From contig NZ_BTTW01000003.1 in NCBI RefSeq assembly GCF_036245865.1, forward strand, positions 310,001 through 374,000: a stretch of 64,000 bases of DNA, read 5' to 3'. The notes beneath the pieces are model-generated. The model ran no database searches. It saw nothing but the letters and a program-made list of their open reading frames with translations, and had not been told where the DNA came from. The position numbers were made by a program, and so were the translations under genes. The DNA is from Corallococcus caeni (GTDB lineage Bacteria > Myxococcota > Myxococcia > Myxococcales > Myxococcaceae). Positions 8,801-16,449 of this stretch are shown one piece after another (the first letter of the stretch is position 1; every line of letters begins with the position of its first letter).

Positions 8801-10379
8801 GAAGGCGCGCGCGGAGGCCGCGGGGCTCACCGTCTACAAGGACAACGCCCCCGCAGGCGTGACGCCGGACGCGGCCCTGGTCGTGGTGGGCGAGAGCTAC
8901 TTCACGCACGGCACGGAGTGGGACAAGGAGAAGCCGTACCTGCCGGGCGACCCGATTGGCCCGGCGCACGACGCGAAGTGGGGCGATCAGTTCGGCGTCA
9001 TCAACAGCTTCAAGTCGCGGGGCATCCCCACGACGGTGGTGGTCATCAGCCCCCGGCCCTACGTGCTGACGAACGTGGTCCCCATCTCCAACGCGCTGAT
9101 GCTGGCCTACCGCCCCGGCGACATGGGCGGCTACGCGGTGGCGGACGTGCTGTTTGGTGACGTGCTGCCGCGCGGCAAGACGCCGTGGCAGCTGCCGCGA
9201 AGCATGAGCCAGATTGGCACGGACGTGGAGAGCGGCCAGTTGGAGAAGTGGGACCTGCCGTTCGACCTGGGCGCGACGGACGCGGAGCGCGCGGCCATCC
9301 GCCAGAAGATCGCGGCGGGCCAGCCGGTGCCTCCCACGTACGGCAACCCGCTGTACCAGTACGGCTCCGGCATCCAGGGCTTTGGCCTGACGGACGCGAC
9401 GGCGCCGGTGGCGTTCAACCTGCTGACGCCGTCGAACAACCTGGTGATCACGGGCACGCGTCCGGCGTTCACCTGGTCGGCGAGCAGCGATCCTCAGACG
9501 GGCATCCAGCGCTACGAGGTGTATCTGGATGGCGGCGCGATGCCGGTGGCCATCACCCGGACGCCGTCGGCGGCGCTGGACGGGCTGAAGCTGGCGAACG
9601 GGACGCACACCTGGTTCGTGAAGGCGTTCAACTGGGCGAACGGCGTGACGCAGTCCGCGACGTTCACCTTCACGCTGAACGACACGACGCCGCCGTCGGC
9701 CTTCGCGGCGCTGTCGCCGTCGGCGGGCCAGGCGGTGCCGGGCACGTCCACGCGCTTCATCTGGGAGCAGACGACGGACGTGGGCGCGGGCGTGGCGGAG
9801 TACGTCCTCATCGTGGACGGCACGGACCGCACGCCCTCCATCCTGCGCAGCACGCCGGTGGCGGCGGGCACGAACCTGGCGCGGGGCAAGAACGCCTACG
9901 CTTCGTCCGTGGAGTTCGGAAGCGCGAACGACGCGGTGGACGGCAGCCTGACCACGCGCTGGTCCAGCGTGGGCACGGCGACGACGGGGGACACCGACTC
10001 CATCACGGTCGACCTGGGGGCCATCTACTCCCTCAAGCGCATCGTGCTGAACTGGGAGGCCGCGTACGGCCGCCGCTACGTCCTGGAGGCGTCGCTGGAC
10101 GGCTCCACCAATTGGACGGCGCTGAAGACGGTGGATACCGGCGACGGCGGCATCGACGACTGGACGGTGGCCGGCGTGGGCCGCTACGTGCGCATGCGCG
10201 GCGTGCAGCGCGCGACGGCGTACGGCTACTCGCTGTGGGAGTTCGAGGTGTACGGCGTGGGCACGGAGCAGACCACGCTGAACGGGCTGGCCACGGGGAC
10301 GCACACGTGGCGCGTCCGCGCGGTGGACGGCGCGAACAACACCACGCTGTCGTCGGGACCCATCACCTTCACGAAGTAG
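5877..10379 (+). CDS. Exported multidomain GH3 glucosidase with three CBM32 (F5/8-C) domains
   Basis: 1,500 residues from ATG 5877, with AAGGAG about 10 bases upstream. A signal peptide ends near ASDARAQ. Order: CBM32-like discoidin domains at about 48-177 and 185-318, a beta-rich region to about 453, an FnIII-like domain about 455-565, GH3 catalytic region about 580-1170, two more FnIII-like domains, and a third CBM32. The catalytic nucleophile is Asp836 in GVICSDW. The third CBM32 (about 1340-1460) sits inside the last FnIII-like domain, whose final strands resume afterwards with THTWRVRAVDGANN. Likely an exo-acting beta-1,3/1,4-glucosidase bound to insoluble glycan or cell walls. It ends at a strong terminator and closes the glycan locus. 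Confidence 0.93.
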   Translation: MSESLPRLSSRGASPCRREAPRVWLLQAFAAVLMVVSLLGASDARAQTNVALNKTTYTSTAEGPFLGQYAVDGDGGTRWASGFSANEWITVDLGQTRTISRVVLTWEAAYATAYKLQVSTNNTTFTDALVVNNGDGAVDDLSLPAGTTGRYVRMQGVTRALPAYGYSLWEFAVYETGGTTPPPTNTDLAKNKPATASSVEADAAGLQPGFAFDGDVNTRWASAQGVDPQWIRVDLGTSQVVGKVVLDWEGAYGKTYTIDGSNDDATWTTLNTVTNGAIGRREIPVSGTYRYLRMRGTERGTGYGYSLWSFEVYQSGGTTPPPTQTTNQTLKLNFPELAYAKINVSPAPLSVTPVPEEGDTTPSVRNPPGPFTYQLTFPPNTVVTLSKNQFSPTQPNTDIRLAVVDYNGVQQRGQSVTALAVQGADWNVEIYSTGNGPTDPRDPTIIPDPYVAPAPLPVAGAFRLAAPANNTMVTATRRPTLSWAPVTGATNYKLYVNLTRNDYDWMAAGNLLDRYTQVASQTGTSFTFTEDLPDRWTYKWYVVATLSGGSTSRSDIGNFSVYLPVVETQPDGVNVINGSRDLNKNGTIEPYEDWHNPVSVRVNDLLGRMTLREKALQMFYDAKVYPEAGFQMGPLSPTDIPLFQKASAATRLGIPHIDAGDTIHGYKTSWPTQPALAASRDLDTIFEMGDIQRREQLAIGSRGTLSPLAEVNTKVLYPRIQEGNGEDADLAAGITRALIAGLQGGPEVNPSSIWVTTKHWPGQGAGGEAGITYDGTTIHYHMRPWHAAIEAGTSGIMPGYAGSWLLGPEGYGAGDNPGILNYLRNQLKYDGVICSDWLPSGSWVRSATAGSDVMGGATPSAMANFENEVPLARINDSVRRILDLKFRLGIFEDPYKQGPAGTSQWHTADSKAAVRRASQEAMTLLKNDGALPIRLPAGGKLVIAGPRADDMSCMVTWRSDFHGNEFGDPTIYAAVKARAEAAGLTVYKDNAPAGVTPDAALVVVGESYFTHGTEWDKEKPYLPGDPIGPAHDAKWGDQFGVINSFKSRGIPTTVVVISPRPYVLTNVVPISNALMLAYRPGDMGGYAVADVLFGDVLPRGKTPWQLPRSMSQIGTDVESGQLEKWDLPFDLGATDAERAAIRQKIAAGQPVPPTYGNPLYQYGSGIQGFGLTDATAPVAFNLLTPSNNLVITGTRPAFTWSASSDPQTGIQRYEVYLDGGAMPVAITRTPSAALDGLKLANGTHTWFVKAFNWANGVTQSATFTFTLNDTTPPSAFAALSPSAGQAVPGTSTRFIWEQTTDVGAGVAEYVLIVDGTDRTPSILRSTPVAAGTNLARGKNAYASSVEFGSANDAVDGSLTTRWSSVGTATTGDTDSITVDLGAIYSLKRIVLNWEAAYGRRYVLEASLDGSTNWTALKTVDTGDGGIDDWTVAGVGRYVRMRGVQRATAYGYSLWEFEVYGVGTEQTTLNGLATGTHTWRVRAVDGANNTTLSSGPITFTK

Positions 10380-10402
10380 GCGTGAGGGCTTGAGGTGAGG
10401 GG

Positions 10403-10430
10403 AGGGGCGGCCGGAGCCATGGCCGCCCCT
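10403..10430 (+). terminator. Rho-independent terminator of GH3 gene
   Basis: Perfect 10-bp stem AGGGGCGGCC / GGCCGCCCCT with an 8-base loop, followed by CATTCTTT, 23 bp after the GH3 stop. Confidence 0.8.
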
Positions 10431-10515
10431 CATTCTTTCCGGGACGACCCGACGCGCTGACGCGGATCAACCGCGGGAGCCCGCGCCCCACGCCTGGAGG
10501 TTGTGAGAACGACAA

Positions 10516-10546
10516 GGCCCCTCGAGCCTGGGAGGCGCGAGGGGCC
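10516..10546 (-). terminator. Rho-independent terminator of SRPBCC gene
   Basis: Stem GGCCCCTCG / CGAGGGGCC around a 13-base loop; on the minus strand it is followed by TTGTCGTTCT. It lies 28 bp beyond the stop of the minus-strand SRPBCC gene. Confidence 0.75.
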
Positions 10547-10573
10547 GGGAGTCACGAGGCGGGCGCCGTGGGA

Positions 10574-11239
10574 CTACGGCGTGGGTACGGCGACGGCGGG
10601 CGTGCCTTCCGCAGGGGCGGCGGCAGCAGCGGCGGCGGCGGCAGCGGCCTCCTCGGCGGCCTTGGCCTCGGCGACCTTGCGAGCGGCTTCCGCCTCCGCG
10701 CGCTTCGTGGCCTCGGCCTGGGCGGCGGTCTTCATGCTGGCGAGGCCCTTCTCGAAGTCCTTGCCCACTATCTTGTCCATGTCCATGACGAGGCACATCG
10801 CCTTGCTCATGAAGTTGTGGTCGCCGGTCATGGTCCAGGTGACGGTGGTGCCGTCCTGAGCGGGCTTGAACGTGAAGGTGGTGATGCTGCTGGAGGCGAA
10901 GGGCTTGATGAACTCCAGCTTCACGCGGACGGACTCGTTGGCGGCGACCTCCTGGATGGTCATGCGGCCCTCGCCCACGTCGTCGTTGCCCGTCCACCCA
11001 TAGGTGGCGCCAACGCCCGCCTCCGCGCCGCCAAACGTCCGCTTCATGTTCGGGTCGAGGGCCTCCCAGGGAGACCACTGGTTCCACTGGTGGAAGTCAT
11101 TGACCAGCCCGAACGCGATGTCGGGCGTGCCCGGCACGGAAGCGGTGCGCGTGACGGTGAAGGTATCAGGGCGGGTGGCGATGACGCCGACGAGCAGCAG
11201 GAGCGCTGCGGCGAAGCCAATGGCAATCTTCTTGAACAT
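10574..11239 (-). CDS. SRPBCC (polyketide cyclase/START-fold) family protein
   Basis: 221 residues. An N-terminal membrane anchor or signal (IAIGFAAALLLLVGVIA) is followed by a START-fold domain (about 25-165). Family marks are TRTASVPGTPDIAFGLVNDF, then WNQWSPWEALDPNMK and GNDDVGEGRMTI. These proteins hold a small hydrophobic ligand in a helix-grip pocket, but the ligand is unknown. The last 55 residues are an unusual Ala/Glu-rich helix with a run of 12 alanines and a Pro-rich end, probably a flexible or coiled-coil tail. It is monocistronic with its own terminator. Confidence 0.85.
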   Translation of the reverse strand: MFKKIAIGFAAALLLLVGVIATRPDTFTVTRTASVPGTPDIAFGLVNDFHQWNQWSPWEALDPNMKRTFGGAEAGVGATYGWTGNDDVGEGRMTIQEVAANESVRVKLEFIKPFASSSITTFTFKPAQDGTTVTWTMTGDHNFMSKAMCLVMDMDKIVGKDFEKGLASMKTAAQAEATKRAEAEAARKVAEAKAAEEAAAAAAAAAAAPAEGTPAVAVPTP

Positions 11240-11430
11240 GGAGGTCCTCGGAACGGCAGCCCCGGACGGGGAGGCAGCGTCTTAGGTCGCCGGTTCGCCC
11301 CGACTCAAGCCCCCCTCCGAGCGGCCCACCATGACGCAGCGTGCGGAGCGAGTCATCGCGGCCCCTCCCGTTCCGAAACCGCTTCAAGCCCCGCGTCTGA
11401 GCAGCTAAGCGCCATCTCCGGATCCGCACC

Positions 11431-12417
11431 ATGCTCACGCCCTCCCTCCCGCTGACCCCCGACACCGCGAGACACCTGTCCCTGCTCCGGACGCTGGGGG
11501 AGGCGGAGCTGTCGCCGTACTCGCGCTGGCAGTGGCTGGGGTGGGATGCGTCGTCGCGATACCTGCTGTCCGTCCAGAAGCAGGGCGGGATGTCGCTGCG
11601 TTGGTGGGACCTGCATGCGGAATCGCATCAGCCGCTCGCCGCGCACTTCGTCCCCGGCTGTGTGGCCGCGTGGTTCCTGCCCGGCTCCCAGACGCTGCTG
11701 TCCGTGACGGTGCGCGGCACCCTCCAGACGTGGTCGGTCACCGACGGACAGCGGCTGTCCTCCGTGGAGACGGGCGGCTCCGTCTCCCATGCCTGCCTGT
11801 CCGCGGACGGGACGCGCCTGCTCCTCGTGGCGAGCGTGGGCCGCGTGATGCTCTGGGACCTGGAGCGGCGCTGGCTCGTCTGGCGGAAGGAGGACCCCGG
11901 GCAGCTCCACGGCTGCGCTCTCTCTCCCGATGGCGCGTTCGCCGCCGTGGGGGCCGCCGAGGACCAGCAGGACGCCGACACCCGTGCCGCCCTGATCCTC
12001 TGGGACGCACGGACTGGCAGGCGCATCGCGACCCGGGCCTTTGATGCGCGGCGGATCTGGGCCGTGGCCTTCACGCCTTCAGGCGAGCACCTGGTCGCAG
12101 CGAACTCCTCCGGGGATTTGCTGTTCCTGACGCTGCCCACGCTGGAGACGGCGCGAACCCTGAAGGCCCCCGCGTCCATGGCCCTCCATCTGGAGTTCAA
12201 CCCCGAGGGCTCCCTGCTGGCGGCAAGCCCTGACACAAGCGCGTTCGCAGTCATCGACGTCCGCGACGGGCAGCGCGTCTTTGCCTATTCAGACCTGGAC
12301 GACCAGCAGGGGAGCACCGCGAACTTCTCTCCCGATGGCCGTCTCTTGGCCTGGGGCATGGATGACGGCAAGGTGGGCATCTGGGGCGTGAAGCCAAATC
12401 AATGGCGCGAGGATTGA
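11431..12417 (+). CDS. WD40-repeat protein
   Basis: 328 residues without a signal peptide. Repeated blades carry the pattern (F/L)SPDG-x-(L/F)A ... (V/I)xLWD. Examples are HACLSADGTRLLLVASVGRVMLWDLE, CALSPDGAFAAVG ... LILWDARTG, VAFTPSGEHLVAAN and ANFSPDGRLLAWGMDDGKVGIW. This fits one seven-bladed propeller acting as a cytoplasmic protein-binding scaffold. The partner is unknown. Note that ordinary WD40 proteins in this group are often fused to kinases; this one stands alone. It lies 43 bp before the next gene, which may be cotranscribed. Confidence 0.8.
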   Translation: MLTPSLPLTPDTARHLSLLRTLGEAELSPYSRWQWLGWDASSRYLLSVQKQGGMSLRWWDLHAESHQPLAAHFVPGCVAAWFLPGSQTLLSVTVRGTLQTWSVTDGQRLSSVETGGSVSHACLSADGTRLLLVASVGRVMLWDLERRWLVWRKEDPGQLHGCALSPDGAFAAVGAAEDQQDADTRAALILWDARTGRRIATRAFDARRIWAVAFTPSGEHLVAANSSGDLLFLTLPTLETARTLKAPASMALHLEFNPEGSLLAASPDTSAFAVIDVRDGQRVFAYSDLDDQQGSTANFSPDGRLLAWGMDDGKVGIWGVKPNQWRED

Positions 12418-12460
12418 AAAGACTGACGGACAGACGGGAACACACGCTAGCCTGTTCCTC

Positions 12461-14455
12461 ATGCGCTCGATTGCCTTCTGGCTTGCCCTGCTGTTGCTGA
12501 CAGCCTTTCCCGCTCAATCTCAACCTACCGAGACCGCTCGCGACCTCGAGGTCGAGGACTGGCTGTACATCGATTCAGTCCCAGACGCGACCCGGATGGC
12601 GTGGGTTCCGGACGGCTCGGGCCGACTGTTTGTCTCGACGATGTCTGGAAAAGTCCTCGTCGTGATGAACGGGGCGGTGCAACCGACCCCCTTTATTACC
12701 GAGTCATTCACCCAGGGCCACAACCAGGAAGGCCTTTTGGGCATGGCCTTCGATCCGGACTTCGCGAACAACCATTACGTCTATTTCTTCGCGGCGATGC
12801 CGGGCTACACGTTGCAGATCTTCCGGTATACCGACGTCGGCGGCGTGGGCGTGAACCGCACGGTCATCGTGGACGGCATCCCAGGGGGATCGCTCGACTA
12901 CGACGGCGGAGGGCTCACCTTCGGTCCGGATGGAATGCTGTACTTCGGGGTAGGGAGTCTCCATCGCTACCGTGAAGAAGACGACCTGACGAAGCCTTCG
13001 GGCAAGATCCACCGCGTGCGTCCGGATGGCTCCGTGCCCACCGACAACCCGTTCTACGATGGGACGGGCCCCAACGTGGACAGTGTCTGGGCGCGGGGAT
13101 TCTGCAATCTCTATGGGCTGGCCTTCCAGCCGGGAACCGGCCGCCTTTGGGCCAATGCCTCCAGCCCGGCGGCCCTCCAGATCTTCAGCGTCAGCCCGGG
13201 CGATCATGGAGGCTGGCCCCACTACGATAATACCCAGCCCGCAGGCTATCTCGCGCCGGTGTATTCATACCTGCCGGGTGTCTTTGACGAGTATCCCTTC
13301 ACGCCGACGGGCGCGGTGCGGCAGAACGGCGTCGCGACCTTCACGATGATGGGCGACTACCTGGAGTCCTATTCGTACCGCAAGGGAACGCGGCTCATGA
13401 TCTCCGACGTGGAGGACCCCAGCTTCAACGGCGAATTCTACGTCACGGGGCATCCCTCCTCGCGGTCGTTCACCGTGGACCAACCGGAGCCGGATGCGGT
13501 GAGCGGAGGTGGTCAGCTCAAGCGGTGGCCTCAGGGCGAGTTCGTCATGGGAGGCATGTTCTATGGAGGGACGCGCTTTCCCGCGAGCTACTCGGGCAAC
13601 TACCTGTACACGGACTTCCGCGGGATGCTTCATCGCATCCGGTTCGCGGCGGATGGCTCCGTGGCCACGGAGGACATCATCGTCAATCGTGAGGCAGGGG
13701 GTGGCTTCGTTGACGTGAATGAGGGACCAGACGGAGCCTTGTATATCCTGAGTTACTACCAGGCGATTCTGCGGGTCACCCCGGTGCCAGGAGGTCAGGC
13801 CGTGATCGTGTCGTCCTCGGATCTTGTCATCCCGGAGGGCGAAACCAAGACCGTCATGGTGTCCCTGGCAATGCCGCCCATGGTGGACGTCTGGGTCAAG
13901 GTGGAGGCACAAGGGGGCGGGGATGACCTGTCCGTGGTGGAGGGTGGCTCGCTTCGCTTCACGCGTGAGAACTGGAGCGTTCCGCAATTCGTGACGCTGG
14001 GCGCGGCGCAGGACGCGGATGCGGACGTCGAGCACGCGGCCTTCACGTTCACGCCGTCGCAGGACTTCCCCGTGGTCACCGTCCAGGCCCGCACGGAGGA
14101 GGACGAGGTCCCGGAGGAACCTGGCAGTGACGGCGGCGTCGACGGCGGTGCGGGAATGGACGCGGGGACCCTTGAAGATGCGGGGACCGCGGAGGACGCG
14201 GGCAGCCTCGAAGATGCGGGGACCTCGGAGGACGCGGGGACCCAGGTAGACGCAGGGACCGTGGAGGACGCGGGCACCCTCGTGGACGCGGGCACCCTTG
14301 TGGACGCGGGCACCGGCCACGACGGCGGCTCGGGCTCGGAAGGCGCGGAGGACGAGTCCGGCGGTTGCGGCTGTGGCGCCACGGCGCTCCCAGGCGTCCT
14401 GGGCTGGTGGCTGCTCGCGGGGCTCGTGTGGAAGCCCCGCCGCGCCCGGCGGTGA
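12461..14455 (+). CDS. Exported PQQ sugar-dehydrogenase-like propeller with MYXO-CTERM-like tail
   Basis: 664 residues. Signal peptide MRSIAFWLALLLLTAFPAQSQ; glucose/sorbosone dehydrogenase-like beta-propeller about 35-440 with GLLGMAFDPDF, GGGLTFGPDGMLYFGVG and GEFVMGGMFYGG. The HxGG catalytic His of the family is Tyr147 here, and the Arg of the usual RNPxG motif is Cys215, so dehydrogenase activity is doubtful. A beta-sandwich follows (about 450-550), then a tandem repeat of DAGT-xx units. The C-terminus has a Gly/Cys-rich GGCGCG, a hydrophobic segment and an Arg-rich end, as in MYXO-CTERM sorting tails. The protein is likely retained at the cell surface. Start ATG fits the signal peptide. 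Confidence 0.85.
   Translation: MRSIAFWLALLLLTAFPAQSQPTETARDLEVEDWLYIDSVPDATRMAWVPDGSGRLFVSTMSGKVLVVMNGAVQPTPFITESFTQGHNQEGLLGMAFDPDFANNHYVYFFAAMPGYTLQIFRYTDVGGVGVNRTVIVDGIPGGSLDYDGGGLTFGPDGMLYFGVGSLHRYREEDDLTKPSGKIHRVRPDGSVPTDNPFYDGTGPNVDSVWARGFCNLYGLAFQPGTGRLWANASSPAALQIFSVSPGDHGGWPHYDNTQPAGYLAPVYSYLPGVFDEYPFTPTGAVRQNGVATFTMMGDYLESYSYRKGTRLMISDVEDPSFNGEFYVTGHPSSRSFTVDQPEPDAVSGGGQLKRWPQGEFVMGGMFYGGTRFPASYSGNYLYTDFRGMLHRIRFAADGSVATEDIIVNREAGGGFVDVNEGPDGALYILSYYQAILRVTPVPGGQAVIVSSSDLVIPEGETKTVMVSLAMPPMVDVWVKVEAQGGGDDLSVVEGGSLRFTRENWSVPQFVTLGAAQDADADVEHAAFTFTPSQDFPVVTVQARTEEDEVPEEPGSDGGVDGGAGMDAGTLEDAGTAEDAGSLEDAGTSEDAGTQVDAGTVEDAGTLVDAGTLVDAGTGHDGGSGSEGAEDESGGCGCGATALPGVLGWWLLAGLVWKPRRARR
14159..14313 (+). 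repeat. Tandem repeat coding for DAGTxx units
   Basis: About nine degenerate 18-base units, each GACGCGGG(G/C)ACC plus two variable codons, encoding DAG(T/S) followed by two residues such as LE, SE or LV. It forms the acidic stalk between the beta-sandwich and the surface-anchoring tail. Confidence 0.85.
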
Positions 14456-14482
14456 CGCGTCCCTGGCAGGGGGGCCCTTCTC

Positions 14483-14929
14483 TCAACGGTGGAGTTGGCT
14501 CCGCGCCGCCCTGAGGAAGAGCGCCCCTGCGAGCGCGACGATGAGTCCGGCGATGGCGAGCACGCTGACGCCATCGTATTTCGACAGGTCGAGCACGATG
14601 ACCTTCCGGGCGATGGCGATGAGGGCGACCTCCAGGACGATCTCAACGTGAACGACGTTGTCGCGCAGGTACGCCTTGATGGTCTCCAGCAACTCCACGC
14701 CAATGAGGATCAGGAGAACGAAGCCGAAGATCTCCAGCAGCTCATCCACTTCCAGCAGGAGGATGGGCGGCGTGATGATGTCCTTGACGATGATCCACCC
14801 CAGCTCCAGCGTGGAGAGGGCGAGGACCACCATCATCATGACGATGATCGAGACGACGACGGCCCGCTCGAACTTCTTGATGAACAGGCTCAGTCTCCCC
14901 CCTGGAGAGGGAGTGCTTTCGGTGCTCAC
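14483..14929 (-). CDS. PsiE-family membrane protein
   Basis: 148 residues with four predicted membrane helices (about 25-47, 65-85, 97-112 and 118-140). The conserved PsiE core is visible: an LLEIFGFVLLILIGVELLET stretch with the acidic helix end, then IKAYL and a second ARKVIVLD segment. PsiE (phosphate-starvation-inducible) proteins are small inner-membrane proteins of unknown biochemical role. There is a short soluble N-terminus with MSTESTPSPGG. No Pho box was identified. It is transcribed alone, convergent with the dehydrogenase-like gene. Confidence 0.85.
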   Translation of the reverse strand: MSTESTPSPGGRLSLFIKKFERAVVVSIIVMMMVVLALSTLELGWIIVKDIITPPILLLEVDELLEIFGFVLLILIGVELLETIKAYLRDNVVHVEIVLEVALIAIARKVIVLDLSKYDGVSVLAIAGLIVALAGALFLRAARSQLHR

Positions 14930-15135
14930 GGGCCGTCCTCCTTCTCCTGTGGAGCCCGGACGCCGGGTGACGAGCGCGCGCTCCGTCAGGTCTCCGCTCC
15001 GCTGCTCCCTTCCCGGTACACACGGGGCTTCTCCCCGGAGCGAAGTTGGGCGTCGTGAACCGGGCTGGCAATTCTCCAGAGGGGGCTCCGCCGCCTGCCT
15101 GGGGATGATTAGCGTTGCCGCAACGGGAGGTGGAC

Positions 15136-15783
15136 GTGGCGAAGCCTCGCCAGGCGGTCCGGAAGCAGACGCGCACGCCGCATGAGCGGCGGCATGACAC
15201 CGCGCTGCTCATCATCGACGTCATCAACGACCTGGAGTTCCCCGGCGGGGAGAACGTCCTGCCCTGGGCGCTGCGCATGGTGGAGCGCCTGGGCCCCTTC
15301 GCCAAACGCATGCGCAAGGCGGGCGTCCCGGTCATCTACGTCAACGACAACTTCGACCTGTGGCGCAGCAGCTTCACGGACGTCTACAAACACTGCACCC
15401 GGAAGGCCAGCCGCGGCCAGCGGGTCGCCCGCGCGCTCAAGCCCCAGCCGGACGACTACTTCATCCTCAAGCCCAAGCACTCGGCCTTCTTCGCCACGTC
15501 GCTGGTGCCGCTCCTGGAGCACCTGGGCACGAAGAAGCTGCTGCTCGCTGGCATCGCCACCAACCTGTGCGTCTTCTTCAGCGCCCACGACGCGCACATG
15601 CACGAGTACAAGATCACCGTGCTCAGCGACTGCTGCTGCGCGGAGAGCGACAAGGACCACGACCTGGCCCTGGATCAGCTCCAGCGCTTCCTGAGGGTGC
15701 GCGTCCGCCGGGGCGACGAGGTGCACCTGGAGCCCCGCTCGCGCCGCCGGGCCACGCGCAAGCCCCCGCCGGAATTCAAATGA
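15136..15783 (+). CDS. Isochorismatase-family cysteine hydrolase
   Basis: 215 residues from GTG 15136, chosen because GGGAGG sits 5 bases upstream; a TTG at 15115 is a weaker alternative. The catalytic triad is Asp28 (LLIIDVINDLEF), Lys114 (LKPKHSAFF) and Cys145 (GIATNLCV). These enzymes cleave amide or ether bonds (nicotinamidase, isochorismatase, N-carbamoylsarcosine hydrolase). The substrate cannot be told from sequence. The C-terminus is a basic extension (RRRATRKPPP) of about 25 residues. No operon partner: the next gene runs convergently. Confidence 0.9.
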   Translation: MAKPRQAVRKQTRTPHERRHDTALLIIDVINDLEFPGGENVLPWALRMVERLGPFAKRMRKAGVPVIYVNDNFDLWRSSFTDVYKHCTRKASRGQRVARALKPQPDDYFILKPKHSAFFATSLVPLLEHLGTKKLLLAGIATNLCVFFSAHDAHMHEYKITVLSDCCCAESDKDHDLALDQLQRFLRVRVRRGDEVHLEPRSRRRATRKPPPEFK

Positions 15784-15813
15784 CGGGGGCCGTCTGACAC
15801 GACGGAGGACGGC

Positions 15814-16365
15814 TCAGACGTCCTTGTCGTCGTCCTCATCGTCATCGTCGTCATCGAGGATGTGGCACTTCCCGGCATCCTCGTCGAGCGCCTTGCCGAT
15901 GAACTCCTTCACCAGGTCGTCGCCGTTGAAGACCAGGGAGAAGTCGACCGTCTCGCCGCCGACGTCCTCCTTCTTGTCCAGGCGGAGCTTGCCGCCCAGC
16001 GCCGTCGCGTTCCCGTCGACGCGCGCGCCCGCGGGCACCCGCACCTCGCCGCCAATGGACACCACGTCGCCCTTCACCTTCGCGCCGGGCTCCAGGATGA
16101 CGCGGCCCCGGATGGCGGCCACGTCGTTGTCCACCACCGCGCCCTTCTTCACGATGACGTCGCCGTCCACCGCGACCGCGTCCTTGATCTTCTCCCCGGG
16201 CTCGATGACCAGGTTCGTGCCCTGGACCGCCTTGCTCCCGGCCTTGACGTTGACGCAGATGGTCTTGGATGGCGTCTTGGCTGGCTTCTTGGCCGGTTCC
16301 GCCGCCAGCGCGGGCACGGCCAGCGAGCAGGCAAGGACGAGGGCAGGCAGGAGCGGACGGCGCAT
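15814..16365 (-). CDS. Exported bactofilin-like polymer-repeat protein
   Basis: 183 residues from the ATG at 16365, which follows GGAGG and begins a signal peptide (MRRPLLPALVLACSLAVPALAAE). The body is a run of right-handed beta-helix rungs: GEKIKDAVAVDGDVIVKKGA, then AAIRGRVILEPGAKVKGDVV, IGGEVRVPAGARVDGN and LGGKLRL. This is the polymer-forming (bactofilin/cytofilin) repeat. Unlike cytoplasmic bactofilins it is exported. It ends in an Asp-rich tail (LDDDDDDEDDD), which may bind divalent ions. A second protein with such repeats is at 30.8-32.4 kb. Confidence 0.82.
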   Translation of the reverse strand: MRRPLLPALVLACSLAVPALAAEPAKKPAKTPSKTICVNVKAGSKAVQGTNLVIEPGEKIKDAVAVDGDVIVKKGAVVDNDVAAIRGRVILEPGAKVKGDVVSIGGEVRVPAGARVDGNATALGGKLRLDKKEDVGGETVDFSLVFNGDDLVKEFIGKALDEDAGKCHILDDDDDDEDDDKDV

Positions 16366-16449
16366 GGCGGAGACCTCCAGGACGCGGAAGGGGAGCGGCA
16401 TGCCCTTCCTACGGCCGGCCGCACCCCCCATTGCATCCGGTGCCCCGCT

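Noticed and set aside
5952..10433. Two long minus-strand frames opposite the GH3 gene
   Set aside because: Composition typical of GC-skew shadows; no family features.
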